Assembly: GCF_014898055.3 (NCBI RefSeq)
Contig: NW_023602073.1
Coordinates: forward strand, 22,987,784-23,051,783
Source: Talpa occidentalis
Taxonomy: Eukaryota > Chordata > Mammalia > Eulipotyphla > Talpidae
Reading direction: 5' to 3'
DNA length: 64,000 nucleotides
Shown: one piece after another, positions 24,701 through 32,159 of the stretch
How the letters are laid out: every line of letters begins with the position of its first letter
Numbering within the stretch: position 1 is the stretch's first letter
Notes under the pieces: model-generated
Told to the model about the DNA's origin: nothing
Databases searched by the model: none
What the model saw: the letters and a program-made list of their open reading frames with translations, nothing else
Made by a program: the position numbers and the translations under genes

Positions 24701-27700
24701 ACAAGAGTCCTGGTATGAGGAAAATGATGGAGGAAAGGAGATACAAGGTCAAGAACCTAACTCACATAAGGAGGTAGGGGTAGAGGGGATGAGCATAAGC
24801 CATTAACCCAGTTATAGAAACCAAGACCCTCAGACATCAACGCCCACATCAGGAGGCGCAACACCCAGAAACGATCAGACTGCTATAGAGAGTGTCAGGG
24901 GCACAAACCATCCACCCACAAAGATGAGCCCCTCCCTGAAGATAATGAAACATAATGCTGCCCCCCACAACGGGGCAGCACTCCCTCTGCCCCCCTGTGG
25001 CTATGCAAGTGCTTCCTTTCACCAACTCTCTCCCTCTGCAGGGCAGCAGCCTCCCTGCCTGCTGGTGACCTGTCCCAGCCGGGACTTCTCTTCACTGGCC
25101 TCCCTCAGCAGAGGCTGCTCTCAAGGCTGCCCGCCTGCAACCACGCAGGCCTCTCTCAGCAAACCTGTTCCTGTCGGGGGAGCTCTTTCAGCGCGTTTAT
25201 GCCTATGCAAGTGTCTTTTACTCTTCTGTCCCTTTCTTTAGTAAACCTGCTCTTTAAATATAACTAACATCTCTGTTTCATGGAGAAACTCGCCTGGGAA
25301 ACTTGCTGCATGCTGGTGAAACAGGAGCTCTGGTGAAACCTCTCCCAGATTGAACCCAAGGACCCCGCTCTCCAAACCCACAGACTCCAAAAAAACGACA
25401 TCAGAACATACTGGGAAAGAAGCACCTGCTGAAAACAGCAGGCAGACATTAGAATATGTTTTGAACAGCAGGAACAATGGAGCCCCCCAGGCAATAGCCC
25501 CTGGCCACTCCACCTTAGCTTGCAGCAGAGGAAAAGGCATCCCCCGCGCATGTACACTGCCTACATACTCGCCACACCTTTGTACTTGATTCTAATAAAT
25601 AAGAGATGCCTTTGGATTGGGGGCTGCACATCGCTTCTCGGTGTAGCCTCTCTCAGCTTCTCATTGCTCCAGACCAACTTGGACTCTGAGTAATCTTTCC
25701 TCGCCTCGTGCTTCTCCCAACGCTGCCCCTCTGGGAGGCAACACTCAGGGTCTTGAGAGTTCTCAAGGTCAGCCAGCTGAGGAGGAAAAAATGAAAGAGT
25801 TTCCACAAAGCACAGGTCCAAAGAGCTGTGGAATGGGAGCAGGAGGACCGCGCAGTTACCAACTCTGCCCCATGCCCACGGAGCACCACGTACAAAACCA
25901 GCAGGACAGTAAATTCTGTAGATGCTGGGTACGTTTTCTGCTCTCTTCCTACTTGGCGTGGACACGCTGGTGGTAGTGGAGTCTCTGATTTGGGTTTCAA
26001 ATGAAGGGATATGGTGCGGGGTTGTGACGGAAATAAAGAGTAAGGCCCACCCCCAGCAATGAACCTGCTCTCTGATGGACTCTTTTTTACCTTTTGCAGA
26101 AATAGTGTGCACTTAGATGCCCTTCAAGTCCATTCCTTTTTTTTTTTTTAAGGTTTATTTATTTATGCATACAAGAGCTGGGGTATAAGCCAGAGGTGCA
26201 GGGGTGAGAGGATGCATCAGAGACAGAGCGGGGAGTAGAACAGGCAGACTGACTGAAATACACTGCTGAGGGGAGTAGCTGGGAGACAGGAGAGGTGTGC
26301 TGCACCATGTGTGGTTAGCTCCCTGGTCCGGGATTGAACTCATGCTGCATTGGCTGTGGAGAGCTTCATAGTGCTGCAACTTAACCCCTTGTACCACCAG
26401 GGAGGCCCCCAAATCTGTTCTTGAGTGAGAAGGTCATTGATTGTAAAGGATAGCAATGATGAGGACAGAAACCACAGACATGGAAACTGACAATACTTGA
26501 AAAAAAGAAATGATGGAACATGAGCAGCAAACACACGCAGTGTTGGCTCCTTTCTACATTCCTTCTGCAGGGTTTAAGCTTTGGAACCTCCTGGTGACTC
26601 ACCTTGGGTCTCCCTCACTTGCAGACATCACCACTTAGGCAGCAAAGCAGGTCAAAAATGGGGCGCTTAGTCACCACCACCACATCCACCTCTCTGCATC
26701 ACTGACAGTTTTCAGAAATGGCTCAGATCCCTTACAGTGTCTAAGGCTTTTCTGGTTCTCAGGCCAAGACTCGCAAACATTGATGAAATCCTCAGGATAC
26801 GTCTCTTTGAAAGCTCTCTCCCATCTCTGTTGAAAGATCGCTCAAGCTGAGTATTACTTACCCTCCTAACATTTCTGTCCTGTTCACAGTATAAAAGCTA
26901 TTGACGGACGCTGGTTTTGCTGTTACGATCCGGTGACTAAAAGGGGCAGGAGGCGCTGGGGCGTCATCTGGAAAGTGAGGGAAAGAAAGGTCAGCCTGTA
27001 CGTAGTCAGTCCTCCCGGGAGCACTCAACACTGGGCCTCGGAGTAAAAATCTGCTCTAAATTTAATAAAATACAGTGGGCCTTTTTCCTTTTCAGTATTG
27101 CTAATGATTCAGGAATATACACTTGCATTTTAGGTTAGCATCCGTCATGCCTGAAAGTGACAATCTGACATCTTTGAGGAAGAAATTCAGGGCCACAAAA
27201 ATGGCTTCTTCCATCTTCAGGGCAAAGTTTATTTTCAGAATTGTCAAATCAAAAATCTCCAACCCCAATACTATCAAAACAGATCACACTTCCAAAGCCT
27301 GCAACAATTTCAGCTCAAACGGGAGCTAGGGTTTGATCCTTTTTTCTAAAGGCATCACTTAAAAAAAAATTCATTAGTTTAATTAAAGTGGAGAGAAAAC
27401 AGAAAATGAGAAGTTTCTTCATGTCATTAAAATGTTTGCTCTATGTATTTATTTTTACCTTTCAAAATATTTTAGGCTTTATTTAAGACAGCTCAGACAC
27501 AAAGATGAATTTTTCCTAGCTGGCTGGAATTAACACACCCAGTAAAAGTGTATATTCGACAGTTCTCAAATTCCTCCCCTGTTGCTCCTTCCAGCCTGAG
27601 TGTTTAAACTCTTTATCCACCTCAAGGTCTGTTCTAAAATGCATAATTATTCAACAATATTCTTTTGGTATTCTTTTTACTTTCCCATGATTACTGCTGC

Positions 27701-29016
27701 TAAAATTTGTTTACGTGGACATATTTATTCCCTCCATTTATTCATTATTCAAGCATCTAGAGCACACAGCTTCTCACATGTACTCAGAGCTCCCAACAGA
27801 GGTGCATAGATAACAATTTTAGCTTTAAAAAAAAATCCCCAGTCCTGCAACATATATTTCTGGGCATTTATCTTGTGTAGAGCACTCTGCTGAGAGCTAA
27901 TATTTTTTAAAAATTCAGATGTTATAAATCTCCAGAAATCTGATTTGATAAAGTCCTTCATGTCTCACATCATAAATATGCTGAAAAAGAGAAAAGGCGG
28001 GAGAAAATTCCCTGGGGGCCCTCATCTCTTAAAAAGTAAAAAGTGGGGCCTCCCCAGTGGTATAGTGGGTTGAGCACAGCGCCTCAGACCTCTCCAGTCT
28101 CCCTGCTGCTCCCCTCAGCAGTGTATTTCAGTCAATCTGCTTGTTCTGTTCCCCATTCTGTCTCTGGTGAATCCTCTCACCTCCCACATCTCTGGCCTGT
28201 ACCCCAATTCTTGTATAAATAATAATAAATCTTTTAAAAAAAATAAATAAAATAAAAAGTGTTGGAATTACATAGGCAGACAGCATCGATGTGGGGTGTC
28301 TCCTTCAGGCTGGCAGGCTAAGTGAAATTTAGTTGGAAATGCTTGTTGGAAGAGGGTAGGAAGTTTTAAAGGGCTGAAGCAAAAGCCATTTCCTACCCAG
28401 TGGGGTCACCAGAACTTGATGTCTGGGGGACTCCGTCGCAGGGGACTCCTGATCTTGGCCCTGGGAACTCGCGCCCTGGGCGCACGCGGTCTCCTGCGTC
28501 CTCCTGCAGGCGCTTTCTCCACCAGCCCCTGCGGCCTCGGTTCTGCTCTTCTTGTGGTCCTCCTTGGTGGCGCACTCCTCGGTCACTCTCCGCTTGCTGA
28601 GGCCAGAGTGCTCCGCTGGGTCCGTGTTCTGGAACTCGGGTCCCGCCGCGGAGTTCCCCGGAATTGGCGATGGAGAAATGGCCTGCCCGCTGCGGGTGCC
28701 CCTGGAAATAAAACCAGCTGCAGCTCCCTGGGCTCAGGGGAGAGCTTTCCCGTGGTCCAGTTTCTGGCATTTGGGTGAAGGGGTCTAAATTCTGGAACAG
28801 GCTGGCCAGTTCAGCGTTTGGGGTTGACACGGAGTGCTATGCCTGCCCATCCACTCCAGGCTGGGCGATAAGGGGCAAAGTAAGACCCAGCCAGTCTCCC
28901 TCATGACTTCATGGGAGTTATTCCAGGGACGCTTTTCAAAAGTAGACATTTTATGAATTCCTACCTAATTTGCTCTTCTTTTTTTCACTCCTTTCCCCAT
29001 ACAAAATTACTAAAGC

Positions 29017-29059
<43 letters not shown>

Positions 29060-30810
29060 GAAGAAATAATCTCCCTGGTTGTTAAAAGAATAAACCTTCA
29101 CTGGGTGGTAAAATAGACCTCATTACAGATTTGCAGCAGCTCCAGCCCTGACTAGGAACAGTTCTGCTGTGATGGGCTTTCTAGTAAACTTTGGTATTTA
29201 TGTTTAACAGTGGGAAAATAGACTTCTCCCCAAGCAGGTTGCAAATTATTTTAAAAAAAAAAAAAAGAGAGAGAGGAAGGAAAAGAAGAATTACATCTTA
29301 ATTCCCTTAAAAAAAAATTCCCTTTAAAAAAATTAATTCCCTTTAAAAAAAAAAACCTTTAAAAAAATTAATTCCCTTTAAAAAAAAAAACCCAAAGATA
29401 TTTGGATATCACAATTACTTGTTGTAGCTTATTACAATGTTACAACAGCTTGTGGTAGCTTATCCTAATTGTAGAGTGATTAATTTTAATTAGCTGCATC
29501 ATTATCTGAATGTACATGTGAAACTTTATGGTTTGAGGAAATCCTTCTATACTATACTTCCTACCACCGCCCCCCCACAACATTTTGAAGCCAAAAATTT
29601 ATATTTTTCAAGTATAACAGGGCAGGTGAACATTTTCAGGAGTCGTTTTTTAGCACTCAGATAAATCTGATCATTATTTCATTCTTGATCTCAGAAAAGA
29701 TTGCTCTAGGTTGCTAAAAATAAGGACTTTGTAATTTTGCGAGGATACTGAGTGATGTGAGCAGGAAGTAGGCTTAGAAAACAGTAAGATGCCTGAACAG
29801 CACAAGCAAGAAAAAAAAAGTGGCCAAGAAAAATCCACACTAGCTGGGAAGCTGGATTGTAAATCATTCTTTAAAATCTCACTTCTACAAGGTTTTGAAC
29901 ATGGCCTTGGGCACAGAGGCACGAGGTTCTGCAGCCAACACGAGGTGCCCATGGGATGCAGGGGCCCTACCTTCTGTAGGCGCTGTCACTGTCGGTGCCC
30001 TCAGAGTGCTGCTTTTTATCGGAACACGTGCCCTGCACTGTCTCACTAGCACTCGCTGAGGATCCTTTTTTCCCAGTCTCTCTTCTACTTTTCTCCTTGG
30101 AAACCAGCCCATTTTTCTCCTTTTCGAACACTGAGCCTTCACTCTCATCCACAGTGCCTGGCTTGTCACCTCCAGCACTGTTCTTTTCTCCTCTGTTTGG
30201 TCTCTCAGTGCACAAAGTGTCTCTTCTCTCTGTGTTTTCTCTTAGCTCTATGGCTTTTCTTGGACCAAAATCTTCTACCATGTCTTGGGGTCTTTCTGTT
30301 GGAAATGCAGCAAAACCTCTCTCAACGAGAGGGAAGCTGGTCTTCTCCGCATTCTTCTTGTTGAGCTTGTGAACCTTTTCTTCCTCGGAGGAGGGCTGCT
30401 GCTTCTGGGAAGATGTCTCTAAAAGCCACCGTGGGATACAAGATGTTTTAATGGAGGAATCATATGACCGGTCTAATTTTGACATCACTATTCAATGTTT
30501 CTCGTTATCTGCAGATATTAGCTTTTAAAAAGCAAAGTAGACACGGCCAATTGACTGACACTTGGATTCCCAAAGATTTTCTAGTTTGTAACAAGTAGGA
30601 CCCAAAACCAATCAAATCAAGGTATGTGAACTGCACTGCTCACAACACAGGATGTTACAAACACATAACTCCCTCTAAAGAACAGCAACAACAGCACCTT
30701 CACTAAATATCCAATCTTCTAAAGACATTACCTGTGAGAGATGAGGTCCTTTTGCCTTTGACACACGTGGTTTCCTCCAGGCCGGGATGGGACCAAAGCT
30801 TCTCCTTAGC
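6753..30810 (-). CDS. MYLK4: MYLK4, myosin light chain kinase family member 4 (12 coding exons, 5' end missing)
   Basis: This is a Ser/Thr protein kinase of the CaMK/MLCK group. The family phosphorylates myosin regulatory light chains; MYLK4 is known mainly from striated muscle. Joined minus-strand exons, in transcript order: 30810-30732, 30418-29971, 28701-28397, 26967-26862, 20204-20111, 20041-19932, 18919-18778, 15983-15913, 15200-15072, 14501-14349, 10856-10778, 6797-6753. Every junction is GT-AG and every phase matches. Visible kinase hallmarks are the Gly-rich loop GGGRFGQVH, the ATP-binding Lys in LAAKIIK, the catalytic loop HLDLKPEN (HLD, typical of MLCKs, in place of HRD), DFG in IDFGLARR, and FLAPE. 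The order and wording match MYLK4 rather than MYLK, MYLK2 or MYLK3 ([24 protein letters not shown]). Exons 2 and 3 encode an extra N-terminal linker and would be absent from a short isoform. The initiator exon was not found. The frame looks intact and functional. Confidence 0.95.
7832..7908. repeat. Short direct and inverted repeats
   Basis: ATATACCAGTTTCAGTATA occurs at 7832-7850 and 7890-7908. Between them ACTGGTATA can pair with TATACCAGT. AT-rich, no clear role. Confidence 0.6.
8298..8379. promoter_or_regulatory. Cluster of three perfect heat-shock elements
   Basis: TTCtgGAAacTTC at 8298-8310, TTCcaGAAacTTC at 8333-8345 and GAAagTTCcaGAA at 8367-8379 are each three exactly spaced nGAAn units, the HSF recognition pattern. 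The first two sit in an imperfect tandem duplication of about 38 bp (shared core GAACGGTAC). Binding is not shown by sequence alone. Confidence 0.55.
8465..8600 (+). mobile_element. MIR fragment
   Basis: GGGCAAGTGTATAACCCTC...TCCTCATCTACATAACGAGGACAATAA resembles the MIR core (TTGGGCAAGT...CTCATCTGTAAAATGGGGATAATAA). Confidence 0.6.
10170..10637 (-). mobile_element. LINE-1 3' fragment, antisense
   Basis: Reverse-strand ORF2 end and 3' UTR. Diagnostic stretches are CACATATAAGTGACACCATCTGG, TGAGTAGTATTCCATTGTG and TTGATCCAGTCATCTGT. Decayed, not coding. Confidence 0.85.
10778..10856 (-). CDS. MYLK4: MYLK4 exon 11, end of kinase domain
   Basis: A 79-bp exon (1 + 26 codons) with acceptor CTGTTAG and donor GTAAAC. 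It encodes [20 protein letters not shown] then SRLKAQ. HPWL is the conserved end of CaMK-group kinase domains. Confidence 0.96.
11316..11575 (-). mobile_element. tRNA-derived SINE, antisense
   Basis: Poly-T and AAGATTTACTCGTTTATACAAGAACTGGGGTA at the left, GTCACCAGGGAGGCCC at the right. The target-site duplication is CTTAATATAACTATT / CTTAATATGACTATT, with one mismatch. Confidence 0.9.
12290..12470 (+). mobile_element. MIR fragment
   Basis: CTCAGCCTCGATTTTCTCATCTACAAAATG and TTAAATCAGTTAATACTTAAAA match the MIR core and 3' part. Confidence 0.7.
12471..12730 (+). mobile_element. tRNA-derived SINE (GGTTAAG type)
   Basis: Head GGGGCCTCCCTGGTGGTGCAGGGGTTAA, box-B-like GTTCGATCCTC, tail GCATAAATAAATAAAATC plus A-run. 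The flanking repeat AAGTACATCTGTA / AAGTCCACTGTA is imperfect. Confidence 0.9.
13755..13920 (+). mobile_element. MIR fragment
   Basis: Runs from AGAGCATGGGTCTAGTGG through TTCTACCACATCCCAGCCAG to ACAAACTGCTTAGTCTCATCC, in MIR order. Strongly diverged. Confidence 0.55.
14349..14501 (-). CDS. MYLK4: MYLK4 exon 10, kinase C-lobe
   Basis: A 153-bp exon (1 + 50 codons + 2) with acceptor GCTGTAG and donor GTAACC. It encodes [20 protein letters not shown] and [20 protein letters not shown], then [10 protein letters not shown]. This stretch distinguishes MYLK4 from its paralogues (LACRWDLE). Relative to the human protein as recalled, changes such as DISEEAKEF to DLSDEGREF are conservative surface changes. 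Confidence 0.97.
15072..15200 (-). CDS. MYLK4: MYLK4 exon 9, activation segment and helix F
   Basis: A 129-bp exon (1 + 42 codons + 2) with acceptor AATTTCAG and donor GTAAGC. It encodes [20 protein letters not shown] then [20 protein letters not shown] and [12 protein letters not shown] is the P+1 loop with the APE motif. The Asp of TDMWSVG anchors the catalytic loop. As recalled, human MYLK4 has KPREKLK where this has KPRDKLK. Confidence 0.97.
15913..15983 (-). CDS. MYLK4: MYLK4 exon 8, PEN and DFG motifs
   Basis: A 71-bp exon (23 codons + 2) with acceptor CCTGGCAG and donor GTATGT. It encodes [20 protein letters not shown] then LAR. The Asn of PEN and the Asp of DFG are the two metal-binding residues, and both are present. 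Confidence 0.97.
15984..18777 (-). other. MYLK4 intron 7
   Basis: About 2.8 kb, mostly unique sequence, with a trinucleotide-rich GGT/GAT stretch at 18396-18512. The shorter introns 14502-15071 and 15201-15912 hold nothing recognisable. Confidence 0.75.
18396..18512. repeat. GGT/GAT-rich imperfect microsatellite
   Basis: Reads (GTG)n broken by GAT and AGT triplets. The minus-strand frame through it gives a His/Pro-rich peptide, which is a shadow of the repeat and not a gene. Confidence 0.9.
18778..18919 (-). CDS. MYLK4: MYLK4 exon 7, VDGGELFDR to catalytic HLDLK
   Basis: A 142-bp exon (1 + 47 codons) with acceptor CTCTGCAG and donor GTAGAG. It encodes [20 protein letters not shown] ... [18 protein letters not shown]. 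The catalytic Asp lies in HLDLK, in which the usual Arg of HRD is Leu, as in MLCKs. The acidic GGELFDRI stretch contributes to basic-substrate binding in this family. Confidence 0.97.
19639..19720. repeat. Four-copy minisatellite of about 20 bp
   Basis: Units CTTGCCATTCTAGTTCTCAT, CTTACCGTTCTAGCTTATAG, CTTTCTATTCTAGTTTGTAA and CTTGCCATTCTAGTTCTTAC lie head to tail in MYLK4 intron 6. Confidence 0.85.
19932..20041 (-). CDS. MYLK4: MYLK4 exon 6, helix C and hinge
   Basis: A 110-bp exon (36 codons + 2) with acceptor CCTCTCAG and donor GTAAGT. It encodes [20 protein letters not shown] then [16 protein letters not shown] and the first two bases of Tyr. This covers helix C, including its salt-bridge Glu, through to the hinge VMEY. 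The sequence is nearly the same across MYLK3 and MYLK4. Confidence 0.97.
20042..20110 (-). other. 69-bp MYLK4 intron
   Basis: This intron lies between exons 5 and 6. It begins GTAACA, ends CTCTCAG, and has a good branch-site match (CACTAAC) about 20 nt before the acceptor. It is close to the lower size limit for mammalian introns. Both flanking exons match MYLK4 exactly at the junction. Confidence 0.93.
20111..20204 (-). CDS. MYLK4: MYLK4 exon 5, glycine loop and ATP-binding lysine
   Basis: A 94-bp exon (1 + 31 codons) with acceptor CCTCGGCAG and donor GTAACA. It encodes [20 protein letters not shown] followed by [11 protein letters not shown]. The Lys of AAKII is the VAIK-type lysine that holds the ATP phosphates. 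The next exon follows after only 69 bp. A G-quadruplex-type run lies at 20414-20435, about 210 bp upstream of the acceptor. Confidence 0.97.
20365..20560 (+). mobile_element. MER20-like hAT fossil
   Basis: GTCAAGGTGTG...GAGGCCCCAGAATCTGCTTTTTAACAAC...GGTGATTCATACGTATCCTAATATTTGAG follows the layout of MER20-type non-autonomous elements as recalled. The G-rich motif lies inside it. Name uncertain. Confidence 0.45.
20414..20435 (+). other. Strong G-quadruplex-type motif in MYLK4 intron 4
   Basis: Four runs of four or five G with single-base loops (GGGGG-A-GGGG-T-GGGGG-T-GGGGG). On the transcribed pre-mRNA this is a C-rich tract, about 210 nt upstream of the exon 5 acceptor. Confidence 0.7.
20561..23160 (-). 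other. MYLK4 intron 4, unique and LTR-like part
   Basis: No exon was recognised. The sequence at 22770-23163 has LTR-like traits (TATAAAA at 22931, pyrimidine-rich downstream part), but no partner LTR or primer-binding site was found. An open frame of 127 codons at 22110-21727 resembles nothing known to me. Confidence 0.4.
23165..24060 (-). mobile_element. LINE-1 3' end, antisense
   Basis: Reverse-strand ORF2 C-terminus (frame 23657-23409 reads [20 protein letters not shown] and [11 protein letters not shown]) with its 3' UTR to the left. It shares the 3' UTR type of the plus-strand copy at 35600-36220. It is 5' truncated and lies in MYLK4 intron 4. Confidence 0.95.
24850..25790 (+). mobile_element. 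Possible LTR-retroelement remnant
   Basis: Two stretches look like R/U5 parts of LTRs: TTTAGTAAACCTGCTCTTTAAATATAACT...TTTCATGGAG near 25238-25285, and CTAATAAATAAGAGATGCC...GACTCTGAGTAATCTTTCC near 25590-25705. No gag, pol or env frame is readable. The family is not identified, and it could be two elements or unique sequence. Confidence 0.35.
26137..26408 (-). mobile_element. tRNA-derived SINE, antisense
   Basis: T-run and GGTTTATTTATTTATGCATACAAGAGCTGGGGTA at the left, ACCCCTTGTACCACCAGGGAGGCCCC at the right. Lies in MYLK4 intron 4, about 450 bp from the donor of exon 4. Confidence 0.9.
26862..26967 (-). CDS. MYLK4: MYLK4 exon 4, start of kinase domain (PAPPAPF ... MLGG)
   Basis: A 106-bp exon (2 + 34 codons + 2) from acceptor TTTCCAG to donor GTAAGT. 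It encodes [20 protein letters not shown] and then [15 protein letters not shown]. The PAPPAPF...HRIV segment just before the kinase domain is shared by MYLK3 and MYLK4. The exon ends inside the glycine-rich ATP-binding loop, and the next exon supplies GRFGQVH. It is the constitutive acceptor partner for exon 1 (short form) or exon 3 (long form). Confidence 0.92.
26968..28396 (-). other. MYLK4 intron between exons 3 and 4
   Basis: About 1.4 kb, AT-rich, with one internally deleted SINE (28045-28250). No exon was recognised; the near-palindrome around 27356-27388 is A/T-rich only. Confidence 0.8.
28045..28250 (+). mobile_element. Internally deleted tRNA-derived SINE
   Basis: Head GGGGCCTCCCCAGTGGTATAGTGGGTTGAGCACAGCGCC jumps straight to TCAGACCTCTCC, so some 70 bp, including box B, is missing. 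Normal tail with AATAATAATAAATC. AAAAAGT flanks both ends. Confidence 0.85.
28397..28701 (-). CDS. MYLK4: MYLK4 exon 3, CpG-rich linker exon (long isoform)
   Basis: A 305-bp exon (1 + 101 codons + 1) between acceptor TTTATTTCCAG and donor GTAGGA. In the frame set by exons 2 and 4 it reads [20 protein letters not shown] ... [11 protein letters not shown] with no stop. It is Ala/Gly/Ser/Glu-rich and probably disordered. Joining to exon 4 gives [14 protein letters not shown], parallel to the LDDSPAPPAPF recalled from MYLK3, which supports this splice. About two dozen CpGs lie within it, far above the surrounding density. A longer open frame on the same strand (28830-28393) is a different frame and is not the coding one. 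Confidence 0.7.
29017..29059. repeat. (AAT)n microsatellite
   Basis: Fourteen uninterrupted AAT/ATA units. Confidence 0.97.
29299..29393. repeat. A-rich minisatellite (AATTCCCTTTAAAAAAA)n
   Basis: Four to five units of (TTA)ATTCCCTTT plus 7-11 A, with one shortened unit (AACCTTTAAAAAAATT). Confidence 0.9.
29971..30418 (-). CDS. MYLK4: MYLK4 exon 2, charged disordered linker (long isoform)
   Basis: A 448-bp exon (2 + 148 codons + 2) with acceptor TTTTAG and donor GTAGGG. The peptide runs from [14 protein letters not shown] to GTDSDSAYR. It is very rich in Glu, Lys, Ser and Thr, has no predicted fold, and resembles the long disordered N-terminal region of MYLK3. The reading frame stays open upstream of the acceptor as far as 30488, but the phase of exon 1 fixes the start at 30418; the second AG, two bases on, would break the frame. 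The acceptor has a weak pyrimidine tract, which fits optional inclusion. No catalytic motif is present. Confidence 0.7.
30732..30810 (-). CDS. MYLK4: MYLK4 exon 1 of those visible (linker, [11 protein letters not shown]...)
   Basis: A 79-bp exon between the acceptor CCATAG and the donor GTAATG. It starts in phase 0 and encodes 26 residues ([15 protein letters not shown]...KRTSSLT) plus one G. As recalled, human MYLK4 has AKEVWSNADL...KSKRTSALAV at this place, so the identity is likely. The single trailing base fits both exon 2 (which starts with two bases, giving GAG, Glu) and exon 4 (starting AT, giving GAT, Asp). The exon is therefore the donor for both a long and a short isoform. An older MER5A-type repeat begins 42 bp upstream of its acceptor. 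Confidence 0.8.
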
Positions 30811-30851
30811 CTATGGATACACAATTGAGTCACTGAGGTTACCTCTTACAA

Positions 30852-31069
30852 CAGGGTTTCTCCACCTCAGCACTGACGACACTTGGGGCTGGATAATCCC
30901 TGGGTGTAGGGGATTTCATCAGTATTACAGAATGATTACCAGCAGCTCTGGTCTCTCTCCACCAGATGCCAGTAATGCCCTCCAGCCCAGTTGTGACATC
31001 CAGAAACATCTCCAGAAATTACTAAATGTTCCGTCAGGGAAAAATCACCCCTGATTAAGAACCACTGTA
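30852..31069 (-). mobile_element. MER5A-type hAT-Charlie fossil
   Basis: Ends CAGGGTTTCTCCACCTC and TTAAGAACCACTG are the paired termini of MER5A-like elements. Inside are ACTTGGGGCTGGATAAT and GATGCCAGTAATGCCC. It lies 42 bp upstream of the acceptor of the first visible MYLK4 exon. Confidence 0.85.
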
Positions 31070-31729
31070 TTACATGATTCAAACAGAAAACACACACACA
31101 CAAGAAGTAATAGTAATTGAGAGCAGTCCAACTTAATGACATCTTGAATGGACTACAGACGAACACACCATTTTAAATGAAATTTTATTAAAACTCTGGT
31201 ATTGTTTATGGAAGAAAACCCATCTTCATGAATAGATTAAAGGATGTTGATAATGTGATTGTCACCCTGGACCTCTATTTATATTCTTGATATGGTTCAC
31301 GTATGAATCAAATGAAAAATGAGAGGGTATATGGGAATGGGTTTTGTAAAACAGAAAGTGGAGACTAAAGTTAGCTTTTATAAATGGAGCTTTCACTTTT
31401 CTTAGCACAGATGGTCCTTTTCCTAAGCAGATAAACATTCTTCTCGAAGCCTTGGTTTCTCTGAATTAGCTGAGCAGACCCTTTTAAAATACCACATAAA
31501 AGGTATGCATTAGCCCAATCCTCCTACCTTATCACAAATTCTGTGGTTGTGCATTGCCAATTAATGCAAGTGAATAGGTGGCCAAAAGAATTGGCCTATT
31601 TTTTTTCCCTTTTGGAAGGAATTGCCTTCAATTTGCCCTAAGGTGACTTGCAAGAAGGAAAGCTGTGCAAAGATATCAAGACAAATTGCAAATGTGCTTT
31701 TAAACAATCCGAAGGGAAGTCCATAGGAT

Positions 31730-31820
31730 TCAAAGTATTTCCATTTTTCAGATAGGGACCTTGAAACACAGAGGCATGTTTAGTAAATCTGTGGAAAACC
31801 AAGATTAGAGCCTATGCATT
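31730..31820 (-). mobile_element. MIR fragment
   Basis: CCATTTTTCAGATAGGGACCTTGAAACACAGAGGC is the antisense MIR core. Confidence 0.6.
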
Positions 31821-32070
31821 TGTAACTTTCTCTGTTAAGTGAAAGTGAGGGTGGAGGGGGATGTTCCTCAGCATCCTCAGGCTAAGCCAGTTGCTCCCTG
31901 ATCTATGATTGCACAGTGCTCAACACAAGCCCTCGCTGCAGCCCTCACAGCACTTTATTACACCTTTTCCCCTGTCAATTTCCCACTCAGTTGTGTATCC
32001 CAAGTTGGCAAAAAGGCTGGTTTATCTTTGAATTCCTGGCACTGAACCCAGAGGTAGGATATAGTGAAGA

Positions 32071-32155
32071 AGTGGATGGTGGTGTTAATGGTGACAATGA
32101 TGGAGATGATGGTAATGGTGGAGGTGATGATGGTGATGATGATAGTGGTGGTGGG
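32071..32155. repeat. GGT/GAT-rich imperfect microsatellite
   Basis: GTGGATGGTGGTGTTAATGGTGAC...GATGATGGTGATGATGATAGTGG. Similar in make-up to the tract at 18396-18512. Confidence 0.9.
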
Positions 32156-32159
32156 TAAT

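Larger units (their letters stand above)
28702..29970 (-). other. MYLK4 intron between exons 2 and 3
   Basis: About 1.3 kb with an (AAT)n tract, A-runs and an A-rich minisatellite. No exon was recognised. Confidence 0.8.

Noticed and set aside
25561..26112. 183-codon minus-strand open frame
   Set aside because: It overlaps the LTR-like block, resembles no MYLK4 segment and has no conserved domain that I recognise.
28393..28830. 145-codon open frame on the minus strand over exon 3
   Set aside because: It is in a different frame from the one forced by the splice phases of exons 2 and 4; the real exon uses the neighbouring frame from 28701 to 28397.
29017..29059. CRISPR-like or phage-like array
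   Set aside because: A plain (AAT)n microsatellite in a mammalian intron; there is no prokaryotic signal anywhere in the window.
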